A stretch of DNA of 64,000 nucleotides from Balaenoptera acutorostrata (GCF_949987535.1 NC_080068.1:85213254-85277253), one strand, 5' to 3'; counted from the first letter of the stretch, positions 12,086-24,680 are shown. The notes: generated by a model from the sequence alone, not told the origin. Numbers and translations: made by a program.

Positions 12086-12480
12086 CTGCACTACAAGCCA
12101 TTATCTTATTTAACCATTATAATGGGCTATTTTTTTTAAATTAATTAATTTATTTATTTTTGGCTGTGTTGGGTCTTCGTTTCTGTGTGCAGGCTTTCTC
12201 TAGTTGCGGCGAGCGGGGGCTACTCTTCATCGCGGTGCGCGGGCTTCTCATTGTCCTGGCTTCTCTTGTTGTGGAGCACAGGCTCTAGACACGCAGGCTC
12301 AGTAGTTGTGGCTCACGGGCTTAGTTGCCCCGTGGCATGTGGGATCTTCCCAGACCAGGGCTCGAACCCGTGTCCCCTGCATTGGCAGGCAGATTCTTAA
12401 CCACTGCGCCACCAGGGAAGCCCTATTTTTTTTTTTCAGTTATGAAAATCTGAGGCACAATATGCCATACAGATCTTGAA
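12086..12480 (+). mobile_element. MIR SINE split by a CHR SINE
   Basis: MIR-like sequence before the CHR SINE (ATTATCTTATTTAACCATTATAATG at 12101-12125) resumes after it (CAGTTATGAAAATCTGAGGCACAA at 12438-12461), just where a MIR core would continue with its GAGGAAACTGAGGCAC block. The MIR is therefore the older element. Confidence 0.6.
12127..12423 (-). mobile_element. CHR SINE (tRNA-derived, cetartiodactyl)
   Basis: On the minus strand the element begins GGGCTTCCCTGGTGGCGCAG, the tRNA-like head of CHR SINEs. An A box (TGGCGCAGTGGTTAAGA) and a B box (GGTTCGAGCCC, read on the minus strand around 12360) form the internal Pol III promoter. The body runs back to GACCCAACACAGCC and an A-rich AAATAAAT tail at 12127-12160. 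Flanking CTATTTTTTTT on both sides is a plausible target-site duplication, blurred by the T-run. Confidence 0.92.
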
Positions 12481-15400
12481 TGAAAGTCAACACTTAGACA
12501 TATCAAGGCTATGGTTTCCTCATTTGTTCTAAGAATTCCATCGTATATAAAGTCTCCATGATACAGTGTATGACACGCAGTATATTTTTCTAAAATTATT
12601 CCAAGTCCTAGAAGTCAGTGCTACAAATGATAGAAGGGAGTAAGAGGTGTAAGCTAAGAAGGCTTGTGGGGCAATCTTAAAGCAGAGAACTGCGTAAAAT
12701 GAGAGATGAAATTAGATTTATATTTTATATTTAGAGGATGGCCAAACACAAGTTCGAATTTAATTCAGAGGCAGACTTTATAAGACTGTGAGATAAAGGA
12801 TGTCTTTTATCATTTTTTCACATCCATTTTAGTAATGCCAGAGAGCCCATTTGGTAGACGCAAAGGGCACTACTCCAATAAGAAAGAGTAGTTATTTTAA
12901 ATAATTTCCTAATTCATATTTTGAAAGTCTTGACATAGTAACAATAAGGAAGCAAGTAAGTAGAACATTGTTACACTTTTTGCACTTGTTCCAGTCTTGA
13001 TATTTTGTTTTTATTTAAATTTGTATATGAGGGATGGGAAGGTATTGTAAACTCTTCAGTGCTTGAAACCCCACCCAACATTTCTTTGAAATATAGTTCT
13101 CTTCTGTTGATTTCAGTTCTCTCCTATCCTAATGAGTTGTTTTAGGATAAAAAACCCAACATATCTGAACTCAGGAATCATGAGTAATACATTTATGGCA
13201 CATCTTGTAAAGGAATTACCTTTGAACAGAAAAGAATGCTTTCACTCTGACAGACCACTTGGCTACCTTAGCCATGCCTGATCAGAAAGATCCTTCAGAT
13301 GAAACCCTGTTCTGGAAAACCAGTCACAACCAGAGGTGTCCAGTCCATTCTGGGTTTTGTTAGAGTTTGGAAAAAGGAAGGCTAGATCTTTGGGAATTTT
13401 ATATGCTTTTCTCTAGTAGAAAGGAAAATTTTTTTCTGAAAAATTTTAACCTTTCTTCCTAGGTTCTTTGAAACTTTGAAATTAATACCAAAAATAAAGT
13501 ATGGTCCCATAGAACTTGCCAAACATTGTAGGAGCACGCAAGTATCATATACTGTACTACGAAGACTTTATACACCAAGGAATTCGTAGAATAAATGAGG
13601 GAACCACAGTCATGATGTATAAATAAAGAATCAATAGAATATAGAAGTTTAATCATGCTATAGCAAGCACAGAGGTGTGTAAAACATAGTTTTTATCCTT
13701 AAGGAGCTGGTGGAGAGGGAAAAATGAACGCTATAATTAAGAAAGCATACACATGGAATTCTTTTTACTTTGGAGGCAGGAGAGACTACACACGGATGAG
13801 AGGACTTTGGAGAAGAAGAGTTAGTGTTTGCATTGCTCCATGCTAAGACTCTCCATTCTGTGAAGGACAAAGGACAGCTACTGGAAGTTGTTTCAGACAG
13901 AACAAAATGGGTGTTCAGAGGTCTGAGATATAAACTCCTGACATTTTTCCTCTTTGCAGAAAAGGTAAAATGACAGTGATGACAAGATCATCTACTGTAG
14001 GCTCAAGCTGTTAAACAGCAAATCCAGGATATGTCATTACACTCAGGAGGGATGTTGATAAGTGTGTCATAGGAAGCAACATAAGGTCAGTGGCTTCTGT
14101 GCTTTAGGGAAAACTTTATGTGGCAATTAAGCTGAAATTAGCTCTATTCTTGCCAAAAGCCACAACCCCTTGAGGTGTTATTAAAGAAAGCTACCTGACT
14201 AATCAACCAAACTAACACTGTGGCCAAGATTCTAGTGCCTCAAGTGGGTTGAACCAAGCAGTTACTGAACTTACATAATGGAATCTGTGTAAGGCCTAAT
14301 TTGGCCAGCATGGTCCTTATGTTGCAATTTCTCCAAACTGGAAGAATGCAGAATCAGGTTGGTTGGTTTGCTTGGTTTGCTTGCTTGCTTCCATAGCTGT
14401 TTGCATTCATTTTGCTTTTTTGTCTGTTGTTTTTGTCTTTCTATTCCTTTTTAAAATCTTTCTACAGGGGCTAGAAAAAAATTGTCTGCTTAACATATTT
14501 TCTGGACTGCTTCCTATTATTCCTCTGATTTTTTTCTAATAGCTTCTTCGATTTCTAGCTCCAAACATGAACAGCCCTAGACTGCCATAAGTCATATTAA
14601 GGTAATTCAAAATAATAATGGAAAACAAAGGCTAGAGGTGGATACCAGTGAGTGAAAATGCAGAAATCTGAACACTTACATGATGGGTCTGTCACCAGTA
14701 AAGGTGTGAAGCCATGGGGTAAGCCTGAATGCCTTACTGAGTTCTCCAGTGCACATCACAGTCTGTCTTTGCCTTGGGTAATTACTGTATGACTGAATCC
14801 CTGTTTAAATCAGCCAATTATTTTTGAACTTCTATCATCTCTCAGGAATTATGCAAATGAATAATGTATGGTCTGTCTCCTCAAGTTGCTTATAGTGTAA
14901 TTTAAGTCAGGCAGACCGACTAAAGCAGACAATTTTAAGCAAATGCAGTGGGAGAGCTATGTACAAGGCACTCCTGTAGCCTTGAGGGAAGGGCTCAGGC
15001 AAATGTTCCTGGGGAGAGCACTACCTAAACTGAGATAAATTCCGGGGATGTCAAGCTAGATTGACTTCAATTGAGGTTAATGGTATCAAGTGAGAATCTA
15101 TCCCTGAATGTATACTTGTGCATATACATATAACATACATGGACTATACTGAGTTGTATACCAATATATTTATGTGTGCCAAATATACATGTATGTGTAT
15201 GCATTTATATGTGTGTATTTGTAATAAATTATGTATATACTTACACACACATAGACACACACAACTCAGGCTACTCTAAGAGTTTAATTAGAATACTGAT
15301 TTTAGGGAATATTGGAACAGTCTAACCTGGGTCTTGTTCATGCACTATTGTGGCAGGGAGATGTCATGGGGGAATAATTGTAAGGTTTACCCCAAGCCTT

Positions 15401-15606
15401 CCAAGTCTTTTAATGGTTATATTCCACTTAATGTTAGTCAGATGGCACCAAGGACTCACTTGAGATGTGCTATCAGGTGGTATATAATCTAGGTAGCATT
15501 GAACAAGTTTTTGGAAATGGCTGTGTCTGGCCACCACCAGAGGGCTCAGCAGGAATTGTTCTTTGAACAACACTCAGAGTAGTTACTGAAACAGTATCTT
15601 TAAAAT
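12481..15606. other. AT-rich intergenic sequence
   Basis: About 3.1 kb with no named repeat or gene. Minus-strand open frames near 13459-13870 and 15364-15573 have no recognisable content. A tract mixing TATACATA with TGTGTG and ACACAC lies at about 15110-15265. A GGTTTGCTTGCTTGCTT low-complexity patch is near 14357-14390. Confidence 0.45.
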
Positions 15607-15615
15607 GTTTGTGTT

Positions 15616-16680
15616 TTTTAATTTTTATTGGAGTATAGTTGCTTTACAATGTTGTGTTAGTTTCTACTGTACAGCAAAGTGAATCAGCTATACGTATATA
15701 TATCCCCTCTTTTTTGGATTTCCTACCCATTTAGGTCACCACAGAGCACTGAGTAGTGTTCCCTGTGCTATATAGTAGGTTCTCATTTGTTCTCTATTTT
15801 ATACATAGTATCAATAGTGTTTATATGTCAACCCCAACCTCCCAATTCATCCCAAGCCCCCCTTCCCCCTTGGTATCCATACATTTGTGCTCTACGTCTG
15901 TGTCTCTATTTCTGCTTTGTAAGTAAGATTGTCTATACCAATTTTTTCAGATTCCACATATATACATTAATATATGATATTTGTTTTTCTCTTTCTGACT
16001 TACTTCACTCTGTATGACAGTCTCTAGGTCCATCCATGTCTGTACAAATGATCCAATTTTGTTCCTTTTTATGGCTGAGTAATATTCCATTGTATATATG
16101 TACCACATCTTCTTTATCCATTCCTCTGTTGATGGACATTTAGGTTGCTTTCATGTCCTGGCTATTGTAAATAGAGCTGCAGTGAACATTGTGGTACATG
16201 ACTCTTTTTGAATTATGGTTTTCTCAGGCTATATGCCCAGGAGTGGGACTGCTGGGTCACATGGTAGTTCTATTTTTAGTTTTTTAAAGAACCTCCATAC
16301 TGCTCTCCATAGAGGCTGTATCAATTTACATTCCCACCAACAGTGCAAGAGGGTTTCCTTTTCTCCGCACCCTCTCCAGCATTTATTGTTTGTAGATTTT
16401 CTGATGATGCCCATTCTAACTGGTGTGAGGTGATACCTCATTGTAGTTTTGATTTGCATTTCTCTAATAATTAGTGATGTTGAGCAGCTTTTCATGTGTT
16501 TGTTGGCCATCTGTATGTCTTCTTTGGAGAAATGTCTATTAAGGTTTTCCACCTATTTTTAGATTGGGTTGTTTGTTTTTTTGATATTGAGTTGCTTGAG
16601 TTGCTTGTACATTTTGGAGATTAATCCTTTGTCAACTGCTTCATTTGCAAATATTTTCTCCCATTCTGAGGGTTGTCTTT
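15616..16680 (-). mobile_element. 5'-truncated LINE-1, inverted
   Basis: About 1.07 kb of L1 3' end on the minus strand: the T-run (A-tail complement) and 3' UTR begin near 15616, followed by the ORF2 C-terminus. A 107-codon open frame on the minus strand (16552-16229) encodes the ORF2p C-terminal domain with its cysteine motif [18 protein letters not shown] (CX3CX7HX4C spacing), found in L1 ORF2p and important for retrotransposition. Similarity stops at 16680 in the block AAAAGACAACCCTCAGAATGG (read minus), the truncation point. No clear target-site duplication was seen. Confidence 0.93.
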
Positions 16681-17149
16681 TGCCACAGAATTGTCTGGGT
16701 GGAACATGAGAGAAATAGGAGGATTAAAAAGATGCCACCAGGAGCACTTACTAGGAAGTTACTAGCAAAGACAGCAACTGTCACCTTCTAGAAGTCCCTG
16801 TGTTTATGGTGGCTGCTTCCATGTGCTTCAAGGAGCATCTGTTAAATTGTGGTCATTCAGAGATTGGACTGTCCATTAGTTTTCATCGTCCTAATATTAT
16901 TACCCTTAAAACCAATGGGAAGGTTGAACTGTGGTATCTTTCATTATATTCCTTACAAAGGAATGACCTCCCAATCAGAAAGACTGAAGCAGGATTTCTA
17001 AGTGGCAAGATAGAATTGTAGACAGACAGAAGAGAGATGAAGCCTGTCATTTGTTAGATTTGTGTCCGTGTGTAAAATAGGAAGAGTAACTGCTACTTCA
17101 CAGTGTTGTTTTGAGTATATAATTAGAATATATATTTTTAAAAACGGTG
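16681..17149. other. Unassigned sequence
   Basis: Flank of the inverted L1. A 73-codon open frame at 16800-17021 has no recognisable domain. Confidence 0.4.
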
Positions 17150-17620
17150 TGGTAGAAAGAGTAATGCTTTCCCACCTACGTCCACATCCTAGTCCCTCGA
17201 ATCTGCAAATATATTACTTAACGTGGCACAGAGAATTTGCAAATGAGATTAAGAACCTTGAGTTGGGGAGATTATTTTGGACTATGCAGGTACACCCATG
17301 TAATCACAAGAGTCATTATAAAAGGGAGCTAAGCAGGTCAAAGAAGAGAAAAAGAAGATATGACAAAAAAAGAAAGGCTGGCCGTATTTTGAAGATAAAG
17401 GAAGGGGCTATGAACCAAAGAATACAGATGGTACCCAAAAGCCGGAAAAAAACAAAGAAACAGATTCTTCTCAAGAGCCTCCAGAAAGAACACGACCCTA
17501 CCAATACCTTGATTTCATCCTGGTAAAACTCCTTTTGGAATTCTGACCTCTAGAATTGTAAGAAAGTGAGTCTGTGATTATATTTTTCAGTGCCAATAGG
17601 AAACTGACACAGACTATTGC
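17150..17620 (+). mobile_element. Ancient MaLR/MLT1-like LTR
   Basis: Typical phrases appear in order: GTAATCACAAGAGTCATTATAA at about 17299-17320, GAGGGGCTATGAACCAAAGAAT near 17402-17424, AGAGCCTCCAGAAAGAAC near 17474, CTGACCTCTAGAATTGTAAGA near 17544, and a tail near 17600. These match MLT1-like LTRs as I remember them. The apparent 154-codon frame at 17062-17526 is an accident of this repeat and not a gene. Confidence 0.55.
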
Positions 17621-20600
17621 AATATATACCATAGAGGAACTGTTTCATAAATGGATATTATATTATTAATAATTGCTTTATATTGCATAGTAAGATATTC
17701 CTACAAAAATATCTGTTTAGGAATCAATAACACTTAATTTGTTAATTTATTTCCTACTGTTTATGAAAGCACAGATACTCTGGATGGTGCTTTGCATGTA
17801 TTATTTCTACACCTCATATTATTTCAGTATTACTAGTATTTTTCTCATTTGTAATTGGCAATATAATATTCACACCGAGTACTAAACTCATTCATCAAAT
17901 CATTCAATGATCAAAAAATATGTAAAACAAATTTTGTGTTTTACATGCATATCTTTAATAAATATCTGTTGTGCCACCAAGTCATGTAGTTAATTTTAAG
18001 CTACCATTTATGGAATTCCAACTTTATCATATACTATTTCTATATTTCCCCTTCATTTAACAGAGACTGGTATTATTCCTATGCTTTTCTCGTTTGCTAT
18101 TTAGAATAACTATGAGCATCAAAATCTGTTTGTTCTTTATTAATCAAGGTTCTGACTAGGGTACAAAATTGAAACAATGGTTAGTTTGTCTTAAACCTTC
18201 CTTCTGACTTTTTATCTTCTGGACTTCTTATTTTTTCCTCGAGTCATTCTGACCTTCATTAATGATAGCAATTTATTTTCCTGCCTTCAGTGATCTTAAT
18301 TTACTCATGGTCATTCCATGGCATCTTAAAGAGACAAGACCCTTGTTTCTTTTAAATATTTTCAACTTATGTTGCAATGATAGAAGAATATTAGACAAAG
18401 TTAAACAGGTTTATATATATAGTACATATAGACTATGTGTTCCAAAGCTCTTGACCATCTGGAGATTAACATATGGCACGCATACTAATTGTAGCCACTC
18501 CTATAATTCACAAAACAGTGCTTGGAGCCTGATTCTAGCTTCTTTCCATGATAATCACATTTTCTGAGTCAGAAATTGAGATTTATCATCTGATTTTTTT
18601 TTTCAAATGGAAAATTTATTTCTATGAAATTTTTTTCAAAGATAATTTATTAACTCACAAAATTAGCTTCCATATTTACATGCTTCTTTCATTGTACCAC
18701 CGCACTGTCCTCACTCCCCCTAACCTCAGCTGTGAGCATTTTGAAGGATAAGAGAGTTGGTCCATTTTTATGTTGACAGTCCCAAACAACATACCAGAAT
18801 ATGGAAAAACTCAATTTATCGATGTAAATAAATTTAGCAAATCACTTTACTGTAAGAAATACTATTGTATAAAATAGGATGAGCCATCATGAAAAAATCA
18901 AGACAAAAATTACTTCTATAGAAATGAATAGCACATTAATTGTTATTTATTAGCTGCTATTTATTAAACGTGCTTTTAATTCTGAGGAAACTAATTATCT
19001 GGTCCTAGTCCCTCTCCCATATTCATACATTTAATTAAACATGTAAAATTGTTATAGTCTAATGAGACACTTTATTCGACCCTTATTTGTGCCAAATTGG
19101 TTTCCCTGTACATTATTTTGCTTAGATTCTTCCTTATGCTGATAAATACATGCCTATTCATTTTGTTGTTTTTGTTTAAAATCAGTACAAACATGTACTG
19201 TTTCTCAGTTTCTACTTTTCTAGAATATCTTACCCAACTCCTTGAACTCAAACTGATCTGTTTTTCCATGTACTGATGCTGTTTGTAACTATACTTTTTA
19301 TAATTACATGTCTTATTTCTTAATGACCTATTGCTTAGTTATTTTCTCCAAAGGCTTTGTATCAGCAAGTTCTTAGCTCCTATTTTAATCATTTAAGCTT
19401 CTCAAGAACAAGAAAAGTGCTTTGTTCTCCTTTTTTATAAAATTCTTGCATCTAGTAACTATGTAAGTTTTGTAATGTCTGAGATTTTGTCTACTTTATT
19501 CAGCTCTGAATTCATCACCAGTATCACAACATGAAGATGTCGATCATCCTATTTATCAGCATTTCATCAGTGTCATTTCTGAGAGGCTTAGTTTACTAAT
19601 CTTTACAGTTTTACACACTTCTTCACATTAAGGAGGAGAAAAATGTTTGAGAATTATGCCTTGGCCCCATCTCTAGCAAAAAGTCTATCTGTGTTTTATG
19701 ACCTACTGCTTGATTTGGCCCATGGAATTAAGTAAAATGTGCTAGGAAATCAGGGTGCTTGGCACTAGTATAATGGGAATATCCATATGCATAGAAGAGA
19801 GTGGAAACCATTTGCTTGGGAACCGAGGGAAAACATAACTCTCTTAGAGTTCCCTGCTTGTAAGCAAATTACAATTTTAACACCTATAATTTTTTCACTA
19901 CTTAACGACCTAAAAGCAGAAGAACCTAAATTATTTTTTTAAGTTTATGGAATTATTATGATTACTATAGAAGACACAGATTATCCAAATGCAGTTTTCT
20001 TGAACAGAAGGTAATGTACATACTTCATTACATTCACTTATAAACTGAGAACCTAGCTCCCCTATCTACAATCTGAATTAAAATATTTTAGGAATGTGAA
20101 CTTATCAAAATTAGCTTTCTGATAATGACCATTAACTCTCAGAAACTTTTAGAGGTTTGGCCACTCAAGACTGTAAAAGTTCACATCTAATGATCATCAA
20201 AGATGCTAAAACTAAACATCATTCTTCATGCTTGGTTCATATGTAAGGATTATATTTTTGCAATTAAGATTCAGCAAATGATCACAGTTTCTTTTTTAAA
20301 ATATACTTGATAATATGGAGAACTTTTTATTACATTGCTCAGATTTAATAGGTTGAGTTTGTTCAAAGTCATGAGGAAAATAAATTTACTCTTTAAATAA
20401 ATATAATGCTATAAAGTGGGAAGGAATGGATCTTGCTTTTTCCAGTTATCTGTTCAGCTCAGTCAAATGAATTAGAAAGTGTTCTACCAGTTGATTGTAA
20501 TGCTTCTCCAGTTTGAAGATTGAAGAAAAGATCCAGGAACCCTACTAAACATGATCCTAGGGTCTGATTTGCCCCCAAACTATGTCTGTGTTCCAAAAAT

Positions 20601-21013
20601 CTTATCTAAAACCATGGTCATGAATGCTGAACCTAATCTTTCTCATCTGAATCCTTGTTGACAGTTGTTTATAAGTTGATTTAAATATGACATCTTTTTA
20701 TCAGAAAATTACTACAGTATATTAGATTGCTGAGAGAATATAGAAAAGCAGGAAATAAAAGCTATTTTTTTTTTGATCCCTCTGGTAACACATATGAGTT
20801 CTAACAAAGACATGAAATAAATCTGCTTGTTTTATTTAAGTGTCTAAAAGACAAATTAGGTATTTTCATTATTTTCTTCTGGTCAAACTTCTAAACCTAT
20901 AAAACAAACAAAGCACTGTCCAGTTTGAAACAATATTATTCTTCATATCCTAGTTTTCTTTATTGCATATTTGGTTGTTTCCTCCCCATACTTTTGTTTG
21001 TTTCATACAATAT

Positions 21014-21037
21014 TTTTGTTTGTTTGTTTGTTTGTTT
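21014..21037. repeat. (TTTG)n simple repeat
   Basis: Consecutive TTTG units preceded by a degenerate upstream pair. Confidence 0.85.
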
Positions 21038-21895
21038 CTAATATCCTGATACCTCTTTCAGCTCCCCTGGGAGTTTAGAAATTCTCTTTATGTTCACTAT
21101 TACTATTTTTGGTTGTTGTTGACATGGTGATTATTATTGTTTTTAATCTTATTAGAGTTGCCTTAGAGTCTGGTTGGCAACATTCTAAAGTGCCTAAAGT
21201 CATCAGCTAGATAATGAACAAGAAAAGGTAGTCATTTCAGATGAACTCTTTTTTTTTACATTTTAATAACTTTTTTCTAATTTTTAGAACCATTAAAATA
21301 TTTCAAGCCTGAATCTTTTGTTTGAGAGAGTTTGAAAAGCACAGAATTTTCAAGTTATTGAAAACTCTATGGATTTGATAGTTTAAGCCTTTTCTGTCAC
21401 AGAGATGGAAATGTGGGCCTTGTAAAAGCTAAGAGATATAATTACCAGTGTTTGGTTTACAAACTAAAATCCTGGTTTCTCAATCTAAATTTTTCCATAA
21501 AACTTGCTTTGATATGGCTATTGTTGCATGAGACACAATAGCAATTATGCTACATTTCTACCCCATAATCAGGGTAAAGGTAAAGATAAAAGATTTCAAA
21601 AGTTTTTTTCAATAAACAGGGCTCTAAAGGATATTTGGTCTAAACTGGCATCCAAAGTAATAACAGATAGAGGCAGTTGGTGCTCTGTGGGTCTAGGAGC
21701 GGATGTAAATGAAAGGTAGAATTCTATATTGTACGTATGATTATTGATTGAATTAGGTTAAGCAGTGATTCCTATTAGAAGAAACTGCACTTTATTGTTT
21801 TAGAGGATGTGCATTGTTTCCTATGCCTCGAGATATATAAGACTAGAATAGAGAAGAAAAACAAGATGGTAGGTACTCTATAAAAAGAATTAAAA

Positions 21896-21965
21896 GTGGA
21901 TGTATAGTATTATTCACTGAAATAAATAAAGTGGATGTATAGTATTATTCACTGAAATAAATAAA
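21896..21965. repeat. Perfect 2 x 35 bp tandem duplication
   Basis: Units 21896-21930 and 21931-21965 are identical. Each begins GTGGATGTATAG and ends AAATAAATAAA. Confidence 0.97.
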
Positions 21966-22239
21966 GTCCAGGTAGAACTGTTTATGAGTAGAAGAATTAG
22001 CTTTGGAGAAAGAAGGCATCTTTGGTTTAATTGTGAAGGACTTGGTATATTTGCAAGAGGATATTGTTTATTTCAACCATATGATCAAGGTGACAGATGG
22101 TGACTTCTGGGAAGTAAGTTCTTAGCCATTTCTCATTTTTCTGTTGAGAATTATATTTTTTTTTTCTAAAATATTCCTTTTCCTTCTCTGTTTTTTTCTT
22201 TTCAGGAATCACTTAGCAACCTTGTCACTTTTAGTTTTC

Positions 22240-23620
22240 TGTTGTTAAAAACCAAACTGAAACATATTAAAATTTTAAGAGTTTATTTGACCAAGAATTG
22301 ATAGGAATTGGACAGTGCCAAACAAGAAGTGGTTGGGAGTGCTCCACAGACAGGAGCCAGGGGAAAGACTTATATAGAAAAAGTGTGAAAGCAAAGAAAG
22401 AATGGAACGGAGCAGAACCCTGCAGGGCCCCAGTATAAAACTGAGCAGTTAATGATTAGGACAGTAGAGTCACAGACTCAGTGTCTGATGCATTCCTGAG
22501 TTGTTTTAAGGATATTGTAACTTCCACCAAATGGAAAAAAAAAAACTAACTGTGAGATGACCAGACTGTAGCCATGACATAAGCTTCTCCATCTTGAGCA
22601 GTACTGAATCTATGGCTAGCACAATTCTAAGATCTGGCAAGAGAATGAGATTAACATTATTGCTCATAATAATCTATATCTTTGTGGGAATCAAAATAAT
22701 TGTAGCTTGCTCTGCCTGTATATGTAAGTGGGCAAATAGAATTGTCAGCAAAGAGATGCTACAGACCCATGTTGACATTTTCCACTCTGAGAATACAACA
22801 CCATTTGTCAGCATGAAGAATTTACAGAAGATGGATCTTCGCCCCTAATCCCATAGAAATGGAAACTGAAAGTAACTCTTTTGCCCCTTTCCTGTTTGCC
22901 CATTTCTGGGCCCCTCTCACCTTAAAAGAACCTAATTATAGGCATGAGATCACTAGGCAATTTAACCTAACTCCTGACTTATGCTCTCCTGAACACACAC
23001 CATGCCTTGCCTAACCGGTTGATTCTTTTCCTATATAAAAAGAAATAAGAATGAAGAATTAAGCAGTTAAAAAATGACTAGCTCTCTACCCCCAACAGCC
23101 CCATTAGCAATCCTGCAGGCAGATCATGCAGGCAAGATAACATCTGAAGAAAGAGTCAGCCATTCTACATGCAATGGAGAATGATACAGAATCCGGCCTC
23201 TTGCCTCGATGATTCCCTTCCCCCCTTTTCCCCTTTAAAAACTGTCATGGCTGAGCAGAATCTTTGGAGTTGCTCTCAGGATTTTAGTCCACCTTCTCCC
23301 CAGATTGCCAGTTTTTCTGATTAAAGCAACTTTCCTTTCTACTGACACTTGTCTCTTGAATTATTGGCTTTTGAGTGGTGAGCAGCTGAACCTGAGTTCA
23401 GTAACAAGAACATTATTGATTGGATGTAGTTTAAAGTCTAATTGGCTGTTTGTGATTAGTTTTCCTTAGGTTTTGATTTCATAGCTTTGCATTTACAGAT
23501 TTGGATTTTGGTTTGCTTACATAAGCCACTAAGGCATTAGAGCCACCTCAGGCTAATGGTCTCCTTGCTTAATTAATACTGTCCTGTAAAATTTAATTTC
23601 TCTGGTTTCATCATAACATC
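22240..23620 (-). mobile_element. Old LTR on the minus strand, split by a younger solo LTR
   Basis: 22240-22550, read on the minus strand, ends with an LTR-like polyadenylation block (AATAAACTC near 22280) and a terminus close to TTTTTAACA. 23401 to about 23620, read on the minus strand, carries typical LTR phrases such as AACAGCCAATTAGACTTTAAA. The 22250 end resembles the start of the LTR at 25110, so both may belong to one family. The class (ERVL or ERV1) is not settled. Confidence 0.45.
22551..23400 (+). mobile_element. Solo LTR of an endogenous retrovirus, about 850 bp
   Basis: The block starts TGTGAGATGACC at 22551 and ends GAGTTCA at 23400, the canonical TG...CA form. It has a CCTTTAAAAACTG promoter-like box at about 23231, an ATTAAA polyadenylation signal near 23321 and a closing region about CTTTTGAGTGGTGAGCAGC, like many retroviral LTR ends. 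Flanks CTAAC (22546-22550) and GTAAC (23401-23405) agree in four bases, a plausible target-site duplication. An 84-codon frame at 22594-22848 with a hydrophobic segment lies inside it, but nothing shows that it is a gene. Confidence 0.6.
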
Positions 23621-24680
23621 AGTGGTCTCCATGTTATATTAATCAAATAATCAATTATTAGTGTTAATTAATTTTATAATATAATTCTGTTATATTTAAT
23701 TAATTGATATGTTCCTGCTGTTGTTTTCTTAATGTTTCTTTGTTTTTTGGAAAGGAGAATGCAGTCAAAGATACACAAAGCCAGACACTAGCTAAAGTGG
23801 TAAGGACAATTTTTTTTTTTTTTTAATTTTTATTTATTTGTTTATTTATTTATGGCTTGCGTTGGGTCCTCGTTTCTGTGCGAGGGCTCTCTCCAGCTGC
23901 GGCAAGCGGGGGCCACTCTTCACCGCGGTGCGCGGGCCTCCTACCACCGTGGCCTCCCCCGTTGCGGAGCACAGGCTCCAGACGCGCAGGCTCAGCAATT
24001 GTGGCTCACGGGCCCAGCCGCTCCGCGGCACGTGGGATCCTCCCAGACCAGGGCCCGAACCCGCGTCCCCCGCATTGGCAGGCAGACTCTCAACCACTGC
24101 GCCACCAGGGAAGCCCCAAGGACAATTTTTAATCAATAATATGCTTTTGCAATAGCAAAATAAATCTAAGATGAACTGAACTCAACTCTGATTTGTACAG
24201 AGGTGACTGGGAGTTTTAAAGGGAGAACGAGGGAATAGGGAGTGGGATGAACTGGGGTTCAATAGAGTTAGGGAGGTGGAAAACTACAGAAAGTGGGAAA
24301 GGGGGTTGGTCTTTGTGACACTCATGTGGATTTGCTAACTGGAGCTTGTGAAGTTAGGTTCCTACCCTCCCATAGAGACTGAGATACAGGGTCGTATCCT
24401 CTGTAATGACTAGAAAAAGCAGCAAATTTGGGGGGCAGTCTTGAGTTTTCTCAGCCAAGCACTTAAAGGGAGGTTAGGATCATCTTAAGAATATAGCGTT
24501 GAGTTGTTAGAAACTATGTTAGTTTCTTGTCCAAATCTTTATAGGTCAAGGTTGAACCTAGTCAAAAAGGGTCTCAGAGGATCCTTGCTAGAATTTGGTC
24601 AAGGAAAGAATCTTTGTCAGTGGGTTCATAAAATATCCTTGGCAGGACTTCATTAAGAATATTGACCAACTACCAATGCG
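23621..24680 (-). mobile_element. LTR-like remnant, minus strand, around the second CHR SINE
   Basis: Sequence on both sides of the CHR SINE, especially 24140-24500, resembles an old antisense LTR. This rests on phrases such as CTGATTTGTACAGAGGTGACT and the purine-rich GGGAACGAGGGAATAGG-like run. The family is not assigned and confidence is low. Confidence 0.3.
23815..24117 (-). mobile_element. CHR SINE, CpG-rich, with target-site duplication
   Basis: A complete CHR SINE on the minus strand. The tRNA-like head GGGGCTTCCCTGGTGGCGCA lies at the high-coordinate end and the A-rich tail (T-run on plus) at 23811-23850. Flanks AAGGACAATTTTT at 23802-23814 and 24118-24130 are identical, a clear 13 bp duplication. 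It keeps many CpG sites, more than the copy at 12127, which suggests a younger insertion. Open frames across it on both strands are artefacts of its GC-rich body. Confidence 0.95.

Larger units (their letters stand above)
17621..22239. other. Long AT-rich stretch, no gene recognised
   Basis: About 4.6 kb of AT-rich DNA with no recognised mobile element. Two local repeats stand out: a (TTTG)n run at about 21014-21037 and a perfect two-copy 35 bp duplication at 21896-21965. Short open frames (18262-18567, 18548-18751, 19072-19269 minus, 21528-21719) show no domain. Confidence 0.45.

Noticed and set aside
14900..15040. Block resembling a known MER repeat (cargo CAGGCAGACCG...)
   Set aside because: Only weak resemblance to phrases I know; not enough to name a family.
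17062..17526. 154-codon open frame, lysine-rich at its end
   Set aside because: Most of it coincides with the MLT1-like LTR at 17150-17620. The apparent protein is a translation of the repeat.
22594..22848. 84-codon open frame with a hydrophobic segment
   Set aside because: It lies inside the solo LTR, has no recognisable domain and no promoter or splice context that I can support. It is best seen as chance.
23838..24155. Four overlapping GC-rich frames of about 90-105 codons
   Set aside because: All lie over a CHR SINE. The same peptides appear at every CHR copy in the window, so they are repeat artefacts.
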